Positions 34,941 through 47,600 of a DNA stretch of 64,000 nt are shown piece by piece. The position numbers and the translations under genes were made by a program. The notes under the pieces are model-generated. The model had not been told where the DNA came from. It did not search any database and saw only the letters and a list, made by a program, of their open reading frames with translations. How positions within the stretch are numbered: position 1 is the first letter of the stretch; every line of letters starts with the position of its first letter. Origin of the DNA: Sinonovacula constricta (Eukaryota; Mollusca; Bivalvia; Cardiida; Solecurtidae); the NCBI GenBank assembly GCA_007844125.1, contig CM017569.1, positions 9,419,519-9,483,518 of the forward strand. The letters run 5' to 3'.

Positions 34941-36916
34941 TTATGTATCCTGAATGGAGTACACTCCTTGGCAGATGTATCTAATATCAAAGTCTAGATG
35001 CTTTGTGTAGTCGCAAATATAATCTAGCAGGGAGAACTGGTAGCTCACTGCAGTTGCGAGACACGGTTCCTGTAACCCCCCATTAGGTTCCTTTTCATGC
35101 CATTTTGTCGTAAATGCGCAGGGAGGAGTGGCTTTGCGACCCATGTGTATAACATCATCAATAGAAGCGGTTGCTAAGTTGATGGCGCTGTGCAAGACCT
35201 TCACTATGTTGTCCAAGCAGGCCTGGTCAAGAGGATCGAGGTTTGCGTAGATAAATTGGTCTTTTTTCTCACCAAGAATGATGATCGAATATCTCGGGTA
35301 TTGTTGGTCTATGAAGGCAATCAAATCTCGTGTATTGCTAGCCATTGAAGCTCCATCGCTTTTGCATGACTCAACCATAGCTGTAATAGAGAAGTTTCGA
35401 CTTAGTTTACGTCTAGTTTACTCGGTATTCACACTCTGAAAACACAACTATCATCAAATTATGTCCTTTAAATAGTATTTTACCAAATCTTGAATAATCT
35501 GGCCTCTTTTCAAGCCCATCTATGTGACAAATCCCCAGATTTCACATGCTTAAAACGCATATATGTATCTTGAGAATAGTAATCAAACGATTTTAGACAC
35601 GTTCCTTCGTTTCAGTGGTCGTCCACGGTGATTGAGAATGGTATAATACTCAACGAACTAAGATAACCTCTGGACAAAGCGTATTTTTATTGTTATGTTA
35701 TGCAAGCGTTTGTTAACCTAACTTATAACCTTCCAAATGTTTAATTCCAAGATGAACATTTCGAATGCGCGACAAACTTGCAAAATTATATAGGGTTAAA
35801 GGCAGCGTGAAAAGGACAAAAGAACAAGGAGAAACTATTTTATTATACAACTTCGTGAGAATTGTACATACATTTAATGCATATACAATAATGAGCTGTC
35901 AGGAAAGCAAGAACATAAAATGGTGTTGTTAACAACTAGACTTTATGCGATTTACACATATTCAAAACAGTTCTTTTCTTCATTACATAACGTGAGATTG
36001 TAAAATTACATGTGCCAGTTTAGCTGATAACTATTCAGAAATAAGAAGATTTTCACTCACCATCATATGTGCTGACTGTCATGTTCGCTCTCCTATGAAC
36101 AAGGCAAGTGTCATCAAAAAGTTGATAGCCGATCCGGCAGCATCGAACTAGAACCCTGTCCCAATGTCCACCAGCAAGACAACGAATGCTGTCGGTTTTT
36201 GAAAGTCCATCAAAACCTTCTCGGCATGCGTACGTTATTTCCGTTCCAGCCGTCAGACTTGGATTACTTGTACGAATCAGAACAGCATTGGTCAGTTGAG
36301 ATATCGGTTGTGGGCATGTTTCCACGCACGCTTTCCCTGGCATGGACCATTTGCCATCTGTCTGGCAGAGAATGAACCCATCGCCAGAACCATGCAAATG
36401 GAGCGGCCAGGAACAAAGGTAAGTCGTTCTGTAGCCAGTAACTCGTATCTTTGACAACACTGTTCCGTGTTGTATCGCAGGTGCTGGTGGGCATTCAGAA
36501 CCTATACACTCGTAGCCAGAGCCACTAACTGAACAACGTTCATTTTCCCCACATGGTGTCTCGATGCATTTTCCTAAACTCGTACCAAAGATTTGATTAT
36601 CGATGGCGCTGACATCTATATACATGCACATACTGACTTGCTGTTCCTTTATTATAATTAGAGAAGACTCCTCGATGAAACCGCAGTATTTGATTCCTTC
36701 ATTGTACTTGATATATAGACATCTCTTTCGTAATTTACATTCCGTAATGCAAGCTGGAAAAGTTATGCCGATCAGAAAGCGATACGGGGTGTTTTCATAG
36801 CAATTGCCGCTTATAATTTTCACAGACGAATAGTCAACATTGAACAATTGACAGCAAAAATTCGCATACCATACGAAAGTTAGCAACAAAATCTTCTGCA
36901 ACCTTTCTCCCATCAT
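34941..36916 (-). CDS. Secreted PAN/EGF/sushi/C-type lectin-domain protein, 2 exons, 431 aa
   Basis: Exons 36916-36061 and 35380-34941, a GT-AG intron with matching phase (G|CT, Ala286). I chose the ATG at 36916 because MMGERLQKILLLTFVWYAN is a good signal peptide; an in-frame ATG at 37018 would bury it behind 34 polar residues. Domains in order: PAN/apple-like (about 39-100, six cysteines), EGF-like (117-137, CGENERCSVSGSGYEC), two sushi/CCP domains with four cysteines each (142-197 and 201-259), then a C-type lectin-like domain (260-426). The last has GYQLFDDTC, the joined AMVESCKSDGASMAS, W379, EPN at 383-385 with a following QEPC, and YICDYTKHLDFDIRYIC. EPN suggests mannose-type, calcium-dependent binding; the usual WND is replaced by LLD, so binding may be altered. 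Probably an extracellular recognition protein; no orthologue is recognised. Confidence 0.85.
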
Positions 36917-37018
36917 CCTTAACACAAACCACGTTTCAAATGTATATAGACCTTCGTGTGTCGGGAGCCTCACTCGCAACTGTACTTTACCTCTTTTCCA
37001 TTTAATATTTATACACAA

Positions 37019-37388
37019 TTATCAAAATGCAATACCGATCGTTTGACGGAAGACTACACTCACTGCCTGTAGGTTTTTAAATAAGTGCGTCAAATACTAG
37101 TTTATTGCCTTTATTCTTTACTTAACAATGTTTTCTGGTATTAATTATTAAGGTAACAACTAAATTACAAATATATATATTTTTTTCTTCATTTTGTTAA
37201 ATAGAATAATGCTGCCTCAAACTTTATGCAGGTCTACGAAATAGCAGAGCATTCTTCTATGATGTATTCGTTATACTTATACATAGTTTTGTACTTAAAA
37301 ATTCAACTAAAACAACTTCTGTTGGGTATGAGTATGAGCATTAACTATATTATATGGATATTTTAGTTTCATTTTCAATTAAGCCAAA
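37019..37388. other. 5' flank of the lectin gene, nothing recognised
   Basis: AT-rich DNA. No TATA box could be selected with confidence. Confidence 0.4.
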
Positions 37389-38406
37389 CTACACTCAGTC
37401 AAAAAAGAAACTTCACACTGTTTATGACCCTGTACTATTTTACAAAACACATCTAGTGGCTTCATGTTTATTTTAAACACAGTGTAAATCGCCAGACACC
37501 ATGTACCCCAAGTTTGTATCGTGTAGTCCGAATAAAATTCGACCAATAGTGAAATTTCACGTTTTGCATGTGCAGCACGTGCAGCACGCGCAACCACGTG
37601 ATGGTTAGCTTGGGCTTCTGCACCTTCTTTAACTTTTACTTCCTGTACTACACAACTGACGGCGCGTTAATATGACGTACACCTGCAAACAACCGTTTAC
37701 GTCAGCAGGACCGGCCTGTCCGAACACGTATCCCAAACTCAGGCAGTATAATAACCCTGCGACATCGTAAAGCGAGGCTGCTTTGGGCACGTAATAACCA
37801 TTACTGGCTACGTATAGACTGGAACACGGTGCTGTCTTTGGATGAGTCTCGTTTCAATCTAAGCCACGCTGATGGTCGCCACCGGATTTACCGCCTTAAG
37901 AGTGAGAGATTCCCCCCTGTTTGTATCAGACAGCACGACCGATGGTGGGAGTTGGTGGGATAATGGTGTGGGAAGGAATCATGGGGGGACAAAAGACAAT
38001 ACTTGTTGTGATTCGTGGTAACTTGAATGCACAGCGGTACATTGACGAAGTCTTGACACCCGAGACTATTCCATTCATTAGAAGGAACGGTCTTGTGATT
38101 TTTCAACAAGATAATTCCAGGCCCCACCTCGCTAGGATAACACAGGATAACTTGACCAACGCAAACTTCAACGTTATGGAATGGCCGGACATGTCGCCGG
38201 ATATGAACCCCTTTGAGCACATCAGGGATGTGCTTGGGCGTTGCGTACGCTAAAACTATGTTATAAACAACATTGACGATTTGGTCAATGCACTTCTTGC
38301 TGAATTGTACAATTTTCACAATCGCCTTATCCAACGTTACGTCAACTCGATGAGGAGACGTATTGAGAAGCTCATACGACGCAAGGGTGGCCATACACGT
38401 TATTAA
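37389..38406 (+). pseudogene. Tc1/mariner transposase pseudogene
   Basis: Plus-strand frames give RQQDRPVRTRIPN, RKARLLWARNN, then WNTVLSLDESRF with DGRHRIYR, then (after a frameshift near 37945) GVGGIMVWEGIMGG, VIFQQDNSRPH, WPDMSPDMNPFEH and the C-terminal MRRRIEKLI..GGHTRY followed by a stop at 38404. This is the DDE_3 order of Tc1-like transposases: first Asp in LDESRF, second in QQDNSRPH, and Glu in PFEH. Lesions: the frameshift and an in-frame TAA at 38251. The N-terminal DNA-binding part is mostly missing. A possible left terminus, CACTCAGTCAAAAAAGAAAC, is at 37390; the matching right repeat was not found. Minus-strand frames across it are shadows. Confidence 0.85.
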
Positions 38407-38684
38407 TGGTAAACTCTGCACCTGCTGATCGAATTAAAACGCAAAACCCCATGTGCACAATTACACATTCTGATCAACATCTCTGTAAAGTTTCCCAACT
38501 CCCGAACAACAATGATATTTTCCCACTTTTACTCATGTCTGAAATAGTCTCGATTTAAATGCAATAAAATTAACCAATGTGACATTAACACGTACTGTTA
38601 CCTTAAGAAATGGCATAAATCATTTCACCCATCCATCCATCTGAATATTTATGTAAAATAACATCATTACATAAGGGGGTGGCC

Positions 38685-38830
38685 GTGGCGTACTGGTAGA
38701 GTCGCCGATTTGTAACTTCTCTCACTGCTTAGCCTCTCACCGCTTGGGTTCGAGTTCCGTACGAGGCGGACTTAATTTGGGAAGGTCTTCCCGCTGACTT
38801 ACGGTGGCCTGGTGGTCCTACACTTTGAAG
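38685..38830 (+). mobile_element. SINE family B, best copy with tRNA-like head
   Basis: GGTGGCCGTGGCGTACTGGT with AGAGTCGCC resembles a tRNA start with box A, and GGGTTCGAGTTCC is a box B. The interval between them is longer than in most tRNAs, and the body GGAAGGTCTTCCCGCTGACT continues past the tRNA-like part. Related copies lie at 27895-28035 and 19245-19345. The arms do not pair well, so I call a SINE rather than a tRNA gene. Confidence 0.7.
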
Positions 38831-39425
38831 ACTACTACCACTGTTTTCACTTTGTTTATTTTGAGTACCAATATTGTACACAACCACTACCACCAAAACT
38901 AGTTTCATCCTATCACACCACTACCCCGATCTCAGATACTTATGTGAAAATAAATTTGTTTTCATCACCCGTGCGCCAGACAAAAGGCGCAAGCTTGATA
39001 ACCGCCATGGAGAGCGCTACATCTTATGAAATGCAGTTTTATGGGGACGAATTGTAGCAGGCAATAACATTTTATCGCAGCTGTTCTGTGAGACTTTTTC
39101 ACAGGAAGGAACCGATTATGCCGCGTTTAACAACGGAGTGTCGTTTGCAAAAGAGAAAACAGACATTAAAATGGGAAAACATAGCTGTTCGTCGAGTTCA
39201 TGTTTTAAAAAAGAAAAACCAGGTTTGCCGAGATTCACAATGCCCCTTGCAAACAATGATGCAACAGACAACAAGACAATAAAGTTTGCAGATAACGTAC
39301 AAGCCGCTTTCATAGCTTAGTACAGCATCAGTGGAAAGATGGTTTGGTTTTATTCTAAAATACCTTAAGTTGACAATTTGAGACAATAATTATGTCTTTT
39401 CCACTATTTTTATAGGAACCATTAA

Positions 39426-39867
39426 AGGTGGTATCCGACAGTTTGCATATGTAACAATATCTGACCTCTATTTGGGGGTGTTTGTACGTAAGTTTTGCAG
39501 AAAAAAAAATCATACATTAGTCTACGTTTTTGGCGATTTTCAACAGTATCTCAATATTAGGGCAGTAGCACTCGCTATCAACTCTTAAAGGTTCATTTTT
39601 TTTAAAATCTATTAATATAAAAATAGACATCGACGTCACAGCGGATGACGTAGATGAGCTCAAACATAAGTTGTCACGTGAGCCACAAGTGTGCAGCGTG
39701 CCTCAGACTGGAATTACATTTTTGAAATGACGATAGTGGCGTTATGGTTCAGACAGGTGTAGGGCATCAATAAACAAAACAACATTTTGCGAGATTTGCT
39801 CTGGTAACAATGGTTTATTATGATCTTCAGTGAACATATTTTTGGTTCAATCTGCCGGACACCCCTT
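39426..39867. mobile_element. 442-bp MITE with TAA target duplication (PIF/Harbinger-like)
   Basis: The left end AGGTGGTATCCGACAG and the reverse complement of the right end, AAGGGGTGTCCGGCAG, match at 12 of 16 positions. Both ends are flanked by TAA (39423-39425 and 39868-39870). No coding frame is present. The ends resemble those of the Harbinger remnant at 22593 in their AGGGGTG start but are otherwise different. Confidence 0.7.
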
Positions 39868-40744
39868 TAAAGTCATATATGGCGTCAGAATGGACTTGTT
39901 TCCGTCACAAAATACTGTGTGTGAGCCTTTTTGATCTTACAGTGCGATTGTTTAAATACTCAAATTGAGTTAAGTATAGCGTTTACTCTTTTCACTAACT
40001 AAATATTATATAACTAAAAACTTTCACTTTCCTTGCCATAGTCGATCGCAGCGGATAATTTCATCGGGCATTTCCGTTAAGCCTGCCGAAAGTAAACGGT
40101 TTCGTCGGTGTTTTTTCCGACCCGAAGTGAATTTTACATTTGTGCTGTTCCATTCTACATTGTACGAGTTAATGATCTTCTTTTTCCTTCCCTTTTTCTT
40201 TTTTTATAAGACAAAGCTGGCCTTCCTTTCGTTTAAGTCGAACTTTCTTCACCCGCCATTGTTATTTACGTATTTAAGGTCACGGACGAAAGTAAATACG
40301 GGTCACGAACGCTTACATAACTGATCGGAACATTTCGGGATTCGACCGAGGCCAAAAATAAACTTTTAAAAGCGTTTATAAATTTAATTATTTTTTACTG
40401 ATTTATTTAAAATGTTGTAAACAACTACGGAAAAACAGCCATTATGTATATCATATAATGTATCTGAAACGTTATTAGCACTACATTTGATAAAATTCCA
40501 AACTTCATGTAAATTTAAAATTCGCGAAAGTGTTGCATCTGTCCTCCTTTGATTGAACAGTTGTGTATTATTTTAACATGCTACTAATGTTTACAGTGTT
40601 ATAAAATGCTACTTTAGCTAACATACAATTTAATCAGCGACATATGATTTTGTTTTCAACGTCTGGCTGTAATATTTCACATGAATCTATCCAAACTACA
40701 TGAGGAAAACACGTTCCTTAATTACATTTTGGACATTAGCAAAC
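39868..40744. other. Intergenic, nothing recognised
   Basis: Short frames only; the 65-codon plus frame at 40127 is rich in Phe/Leu and does not resemble a gene. Confidence 0.4.
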
Positions 40745-41645
40745 ACGCGCATTAAATGTGTGACCGTTATTCCCATGTCTCACCCACTTACCATCATTAT
40801 TATACTTAACTGTCTCGATCTCCCAATCAAGAAAGAGTCATAGTTATCATCCATCTGGTAGTCGGAGCAAAATAAGTGTTTCAGCCACTATCTATTCAGC
40901 ATATATGGTAGTGAAACTGGTAGCAGAAGTATTAATTTTTGTATAGATTAACACCACCAAATTAACGTGACGACATGAAAATAGAATTCGGTTTTGTTGA
41001 GATCTTGTTTACTCTTGTTTAGTTATTAAATTTGTCTAATTACACACGTCTTGCTGTTTTTGTTGAAGAAAAGTTCAACACATGCACCATCCCGAACATG
41101 GCTTTCCGAATAAATGTACACTTTTCGGCGATTTGTGTAACTACAATTTGACAAAGATTTAATCTAAATCTAATCTCAATATAAATTTGATGCGAATAAT
41201 TTTTAAATATTATGCCTTGTACTGTAAATGACCTAATTAGAAATAATGAAGTATAATTTTATTTGATTTAGCGAGACACTTGTGATATTCTGAATCATAT
41301 CATTGATATTCCAATAACAGTTATGGTGTTAAATATTTACTAGAACAGTACTTTGCAGTAGATCTTCTATTTTGGTGCATGTTATACTTATTTGTAAACT
41401 TACAGGCCAACAGTAATAGCACACATTTCAATAATGTCATATTTTATCTCAAGCAACCAATTACAGGCCGTCCCTTGCATGGCTGTTTAATACAAGTTGT
41501 AGTTTATTTTGTATTTCTCATTTCTTCATACACTATCAACACTCGTACACATTCCACACATACAAAACTACAACTGTTTTACTTAAACATGATGAAATAT
41601 AATGTATATTACCCTTTTTGTAGCATTTATTCTTGTGTCAATAAC
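40745..41645. repeat. Interspersed repeat, copy 2 (related to 17670-18260)
   Basis: This copy is collinear with the one in intron 10 of the aminopeptidase gene: TCACCCACTTACCATCATTA, GATCTCCCAATCAAG, CATCTGGTAGTCGGAG, TATTCAGCATATATGG, GTGTAACTACAATTTGACAA and TTTATTTTGTATTTCTCATT. It is longer owing to insertions, and similarity is moderate. Confidence 0.65.
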
Positions 41646-44600
41646 CTCGACCTTCTGCATTAACTTATCAACCTAACGAAAAAAACATATATCATATGGT
41701 TTATCGGATATCAATTATATGTATGATAGGAATATCGATACTCAGATCTACTATTTACAATCGCTTTTTAGAAGGGCAATCGAACTAAAACAGGATTATG
41801 ACGGGGAAAAATGTTTTACAACAGTGTTTGACGGCAATTTAAATCTTTTTAATAACAGCAAGGTTTTGCTGTTCTTCGAATGAGTTCTTATTGCGCAAAA
41901 TGTACCAATGAACAGTAGCTTTTACAGGAAAGTTCATTGAAAAAAGCCACGCTGTTAACAGAAAATGACAGTCTGTCAATGCTGAATTTATTAACTTCCG
42001 TTACTGCTGAATGACCCTAAAGTTTTAATTCAGGTTAGATGCCTCTAAATACGTTTGTTCTATATTCTATAGTGAATCGCGAAAGTTGGAAAAGAAATTG
42101 CACCATGGCCAAGATATGATGGATCACCATAACCATATATAGGTGAAAAGAGCTATTTATTGTCTGTCAGAAAATCCCAGAAAAAAGCAAACTTTTACAG
42201 CTTGTAAGAAGGTTCTGATTCGTAGAATGCACATACCGCCAAATTGCAAGTCTGTAAACGCCAAATTTCAATGAAATATATACTTCCTGTAAAAGTGGAT
42301 CAGTTCATTATTGTGCATAGGTGCTCAAGACTTTTGCTTTCTTCTGCATGGTTTCAGTTTCTTTTTGACGCCAAAAGATTAAGATTACCTTCAAAAAAGG
42401 ACATTTAATGCCAAAACATAGCAACAGACTGTTACTAAAGAGAAAAAGTCGGTATTTAGTGTAACCACCCCTTTAAAAGTAACTAACGTTATTTGAAAGG
42501 CTATGCACTTTGTATAGACGTAGTGTTCATTCATGTATAACAACCAACTGTATAGACATATATGTGAGTGTGCTTATCGTTCTACTGTAATATGACACGT
42601 ATTGAAATGTTTTGATTGATGAATGTATATTTTTTTCTGACAAAATAATGAGGCAAACTCATTCAATAAGGATGAACTCGGTACCTTCTCAGTGCAACAT
42701 TTTGTATAGTTTATTTCACTTACCTGTGGGCACAATAATTGAGAGGCGCCCCATCTGCTTTAGACGGTTTTATTGATGCTCTTTTCTGTAGTCTCCATTT
42801 TAAAATAATACAATCTAATGTACGTTAATATGAATAATCGATTAAAACGTAACGGTTTGTCCGATACCTTTGGTTATTATTTTTTTCAAGTTTAAAAGAA
42901 AATTAATGCAAAATAAGACATCAATGTTTTATGTGTGTGTAATATCGCAATAACATGTGCGTATTTGCAGGTAGAAACTGCCGAAGACCCTGAAAATACA
43001 TAGTTATTAGAAACTTATAATGTAAAATGGCATGTGATCCTTATTACTGTAAACACAATTCAATAATGCTAACATGATTTGCGATCCGATTGCACACAGA
43101 ATAGGTCAGGTTGGTTAGAAAAAAATAAATATTAAAGTTGATCAAAACTTCACAAGAGTAAATTCAAAACCTCCGCTTGGGAACATACAGGCCTGCAAAT
43201 CAAATCCGTCACTTTAGCATATGTTATCATACGATTGATATTTTAAGTCTTGACTTGGGGTGTGTATGAGCTATAGTATGTATTATTTGTACAATTAAAC
43301 ACGCATGGAATATGACTATATTAACCTTAACTTAGTTTGAACATTTGCGCGAGTTTTTAAAATGATAAACTTGAGTTTACTTTTATTGTATTTTTGTTTT
43401 AGATTCTTTCTATTCTTAACTTAGTATTGACAACTATTTATTATATAATAAATATTGAACTATCAAGTGCATTGATAACACATACCAAAACGTAAAATGT
43501 CTATCAAAGAAATAATTGCACAAACCATATTATATATATTTAATTATGCCTGTATTATATTTTAAGATAGTAATACGCAACAATCACGAGTACCAATCAT
43601 ACATTGGTTGTTTCTGTTTGTTACATAACAATATCCTAGCATATATATATTTTGTTTACCTTGTTAAGGTCAAATTCTAGGACTCATCCTCAGTCCCTAC
43701 TGCGTCGCTCATTAATGGAATGTTCTAAGTTATTGATTTGTAAACCTTCCCGCAAATTCTGGAATGGTTTGAATAGGGTTTTAATAGGTAATGCAACTTG
43801 TACCATCTCGAACATTCTTAACTATTATAAAAATGGCGGTTTTGTTGATTTGCTAGATCTGAGCAACATCATCATTTAAAAGATCATCTGTGTATACAAA
43901 AGTGTTTTAAAATAACATCAGTGTGGGAATTCGATTCGCATTTTAGATTGCAACTAGTGTATTTGGATTAACAGTTAAAATATCGTCCATTTCGAACTTT
44001 TATGGCTAATTGTTGATTTTCGTAATTTTGGACATTCAAGTAAGTTTACAATTACAACAGTTTTATTTTGGACATGGATCAGCTTAGACGTTATTGTCTA
44101 CACATGAATAAATAATGTTCTTGTTTCTGGCTTTTAATTTCTTTGCGCGGTTGATCGTAACATTTTGCTAGATGAATAAGTTTTCAATCTGTTCTCAATT
44201 TAAAAACAACAGCAACACATATATTATTTATAGACTGAACGCCGATGTTCAAATTGCGCCTCAGTATACCTACAGAATATAAGTTCCTTATTAATACATT
44301 AATCAAATGAAGACATCAGTCTTAGTCTAACTATTGTCATTTTTGTCATTATGTTGTATAGTCAGAGTATATACGTCGGTGATTCTATATGAACATACTT
44401 TCTCTAAGACTGTATGAAAAAATCTAATGTTTATATTCTTGTTTTAAGACGCCGCTGTTTTGCCTGACTGAACCATTACACTAAACTACTTGACAATCAC
44501 TTAGTTTACTCAGTAGAGAAACCATAACGACTTGCTTCCCTTTACAGATTTATTCCACTGCATTATTATCAAGAATCTTTCATGTATAATCAATAAGAAA

Positions 44601-47600
44601 ATCCATTAGAACTTGGGTTTTTCTTACGTGTGCAAAGTAGAGAGGTACATTTTAAATGTGGTTCAGTATCATATAAAACTTGTATTTTGCTTGGTCCTAG
44701 GGATAATTGCGTCGAAACTATGAAGATTAAAGACCGAATCCAGATGTTCATCATATAAAAAAGGTTATTACGATTTCATATATTGAGTGTTAGCATGTGG
44801 CAGCAGGAAATTTTAAAATTACTTTTTGACACATGGGGTTTTCATTATTTTGTTGTTTATTTGTAAGGTGACAGTCACGTAACCTTTTGATGTGCCATTG
44901 AGCTGAGATAAAAAAAAACGGCGGTGAATTCCTAAGGTATTTCGAAAATACACTGTTTTAAACAGTAAACATGTTAACTTGTACTTAAGTCAGAAGTTAT
45001 TTTATTTGAAACGGATACATGCGTCTATTGCTATTTTCACGTATTGAATCATCCACAGAAGTCAAACTCGATACTCAGGCTAAAAGGAACTTTATCTATA
45101 TTCCTTTTTTTCTATCGTCTTCTGTATCTTAACAAAATTGAAATAAACATGTACATCTAGTTTTCGTGATACCAAATAAAGATAACACATTCTTAATGAG
45201 CTATAACTTTCATATATTGGCTATTATAAAATAGAACATGTAAACGATGGGCTAACCATCCTATAGCGCCATTATCCCGCAAGAAGGTGGGTCGTTGGGT
45301 CTAACCGTATAAATTAGATATACCTCGAAAGTTCCAGATTGAACTATGATATCATTAGCTGTATCTATCCATTGAGCTCCACTGAGACAGAGGTATATAT
45401 GGCACAAGGTTATATTCCGAGGAATACAGTTAACAGTAATGCTCTGGGAATCTGAATGGCTGAAAAGGAACTCTTCCAGAATTATGTATGACCTTGGTAC
45501 TAAATTGCAATATATACGCTTCCCATTATAATATTATAATCATACATTGTAATACTGGTGGTGGGACGAGAAACCCAACAAACTATCACTTTTGTTTATA
45601 TTTTAATCTCTACGAGGGCTTTGCGAAATTTTCGAAGTATTCTCTTTAAGACAAACCGCTTGTCTGTGTATATTATATATAGATGTAAAATAAGAACTTT
45701 TAAGCAACCCTTCATGAGACATGGCTTAACTGCAATTTTTTATATTTTCTACAAGCCTTCAAGACAAGACATTGACTGAATACCGGAGCCCGGCGATGTT
45801 ATTCGTAAGCAGCGCCGAAATCCAGTAAACACCATGCGTAGATTTAACTGTAAGCGATTGTTTACTTATATTTTTGAAATGTTGTAAATAACTTTCATAT
45901 TCAGCTACGCATATTCATAACCCTATAAAGATAGTCCAAAGCTCAAATCAGAAACGCTCGATATATATATATATATGCGATTTGGAACACTGGCAATACT
46001 TGTGACGTCAACGATGTTTATTTAATATATGCATTAGATACAACTGCGAGGCAGCCATTGGTAAGTTGTAGACCTACATCCGGTTCTAGAGTTCTGACCT
46101 ATCTACACCAGGGATGACATTCAGGAGCATCACAACATTTACAACTTCAATATCCAGTCTGATGGAAAATCCTACTGTCATGCCGAAGTTTTGGACCTCT
46201 AAGTAGTGTCTTTTCTTCTTACCGGATTATGTTAGACTAGTTTTTTTCCCGTTGACCACTTGTCATTCTTTGGACATTTGAGATCATGATGCTTTAAACC
46301 ACGACCATTATAGGCATTAGAGAACATATTAAACAAAGGATGTATTGCAGGACATTCTGACTTCTTTTTTTTAGTTCTCAACGCGTATAATATATTGCAT
46401 TTACACATAACGATATATCATCTACTCTTTTAAATTAAAGCGTTTTGATTAGGCGAATGCTGGTTATGTGGGAGTCAGTATAAAAGATATTGAATGAAGA
46501 ATATTTTTACGTGAGTTCCGAGATCTTAATACTGACGGTCATGTTCTTTTTACGCGCACTAAAAGACATGGACTATTTGTCAGTGTGTCTGATAATGAGT
46601 TAGCAACATGAAAGAAAAAAATAACATGGACAAGAACTTAAGGTGTAACCTCGGTAGCAGTGAATGCTTTTCGTGATATCTGTCGAGGAAATGTGAACAT
46701 ACTTTACGGAACAGACTTTTAGGAAATGAACCCTGGCGAATCGGATACATCCTAGAAAGTTTAATGTTGAAATGAGAAGCGCAGATTGCTCGTTGTATAA
46801 AACTATAAATTACCGCGTAATTTAATAGGGTTTGTGATATAACAAGCAATGACTTACCTTTCGGTTTTTAGGCTTGGTCCTTAAAACTTTATATTGGCCT
46901 AACACAATTCTTTATTCATACATTATTTTACCTTGAAATTGGACAAGGAAGTTGCTTTTTTCCAACAGGTGGTATAGTTAAATCGGATTATCTGTCTTTC
47001 CGACACAGTCGTTTACAAGCTTTGCCGCTTCCTAGTGATCTCACCCAGTATTATTTGTTCTTGTTAACCAAGGATGGGTATCGCCAAAAAATACAATACT
47101 GAAACATACTATGTGTTGCAATTATGAAATAGCCTAGTCCAATGACAGAATCTATGATAAAAACAAGTATTTATAAACTTATTACACATATAAGACTGTA
47201 CAAACTGGCATTCATATCATAGGAGGAATTAATCACCATCTTTAATTGATAACTATAATCGTGTTCAAGGATAGATCGACATACCCTATATCTGTTCTGT
47301 TTTCATGGTGACAGAGGTTATGGCGATCTTAAAGGCAATGATATTGGTCCTGATTATGATGGTGGTCATTAGAGAAGGAAATCTCTAGCCAATACAAATG
47401 TTAATTTGAATTTATCCTTCTTTAGAATACGCTTTACAAGGAAATCCTCTTGCAAAACACTGCAGTGCGACAAGATAATAAGTAAGAATGAAAAGAAAAC
47501 GTTTTGACATATGTTGTTTATTAGTCATACAAAAGCTAATACCATTAAAGTAGAGGGTGGCGTGCAATTCACACACTTATACGTATTCTGGTTTTTTTAA

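Noticed and set aside
36917..37018. Upstream in-frame ATG of the lectin gene at 37018
   Set aside because: It would add 34 mostly polar and basic residues in front of a clear signal peptide.
38685..38775. Genuine tRNA gene
   Set aside because: The arms do not pair convincingly, the sequence continues into a SINE body, and two related copies exist.
39088..39320. Cluster of short frames on both strands (for example CSSSSCFKKEKPGLPRFTM)
   Set aside because: There is no known motif, no splice context and no agreement on one frame. It could be an exon fragment but cannot be supported.
43652..43879. 75-codon plus-strand frame
   Set aside because: No recognisable domain and no splice signals or neighbouring coding evidence.
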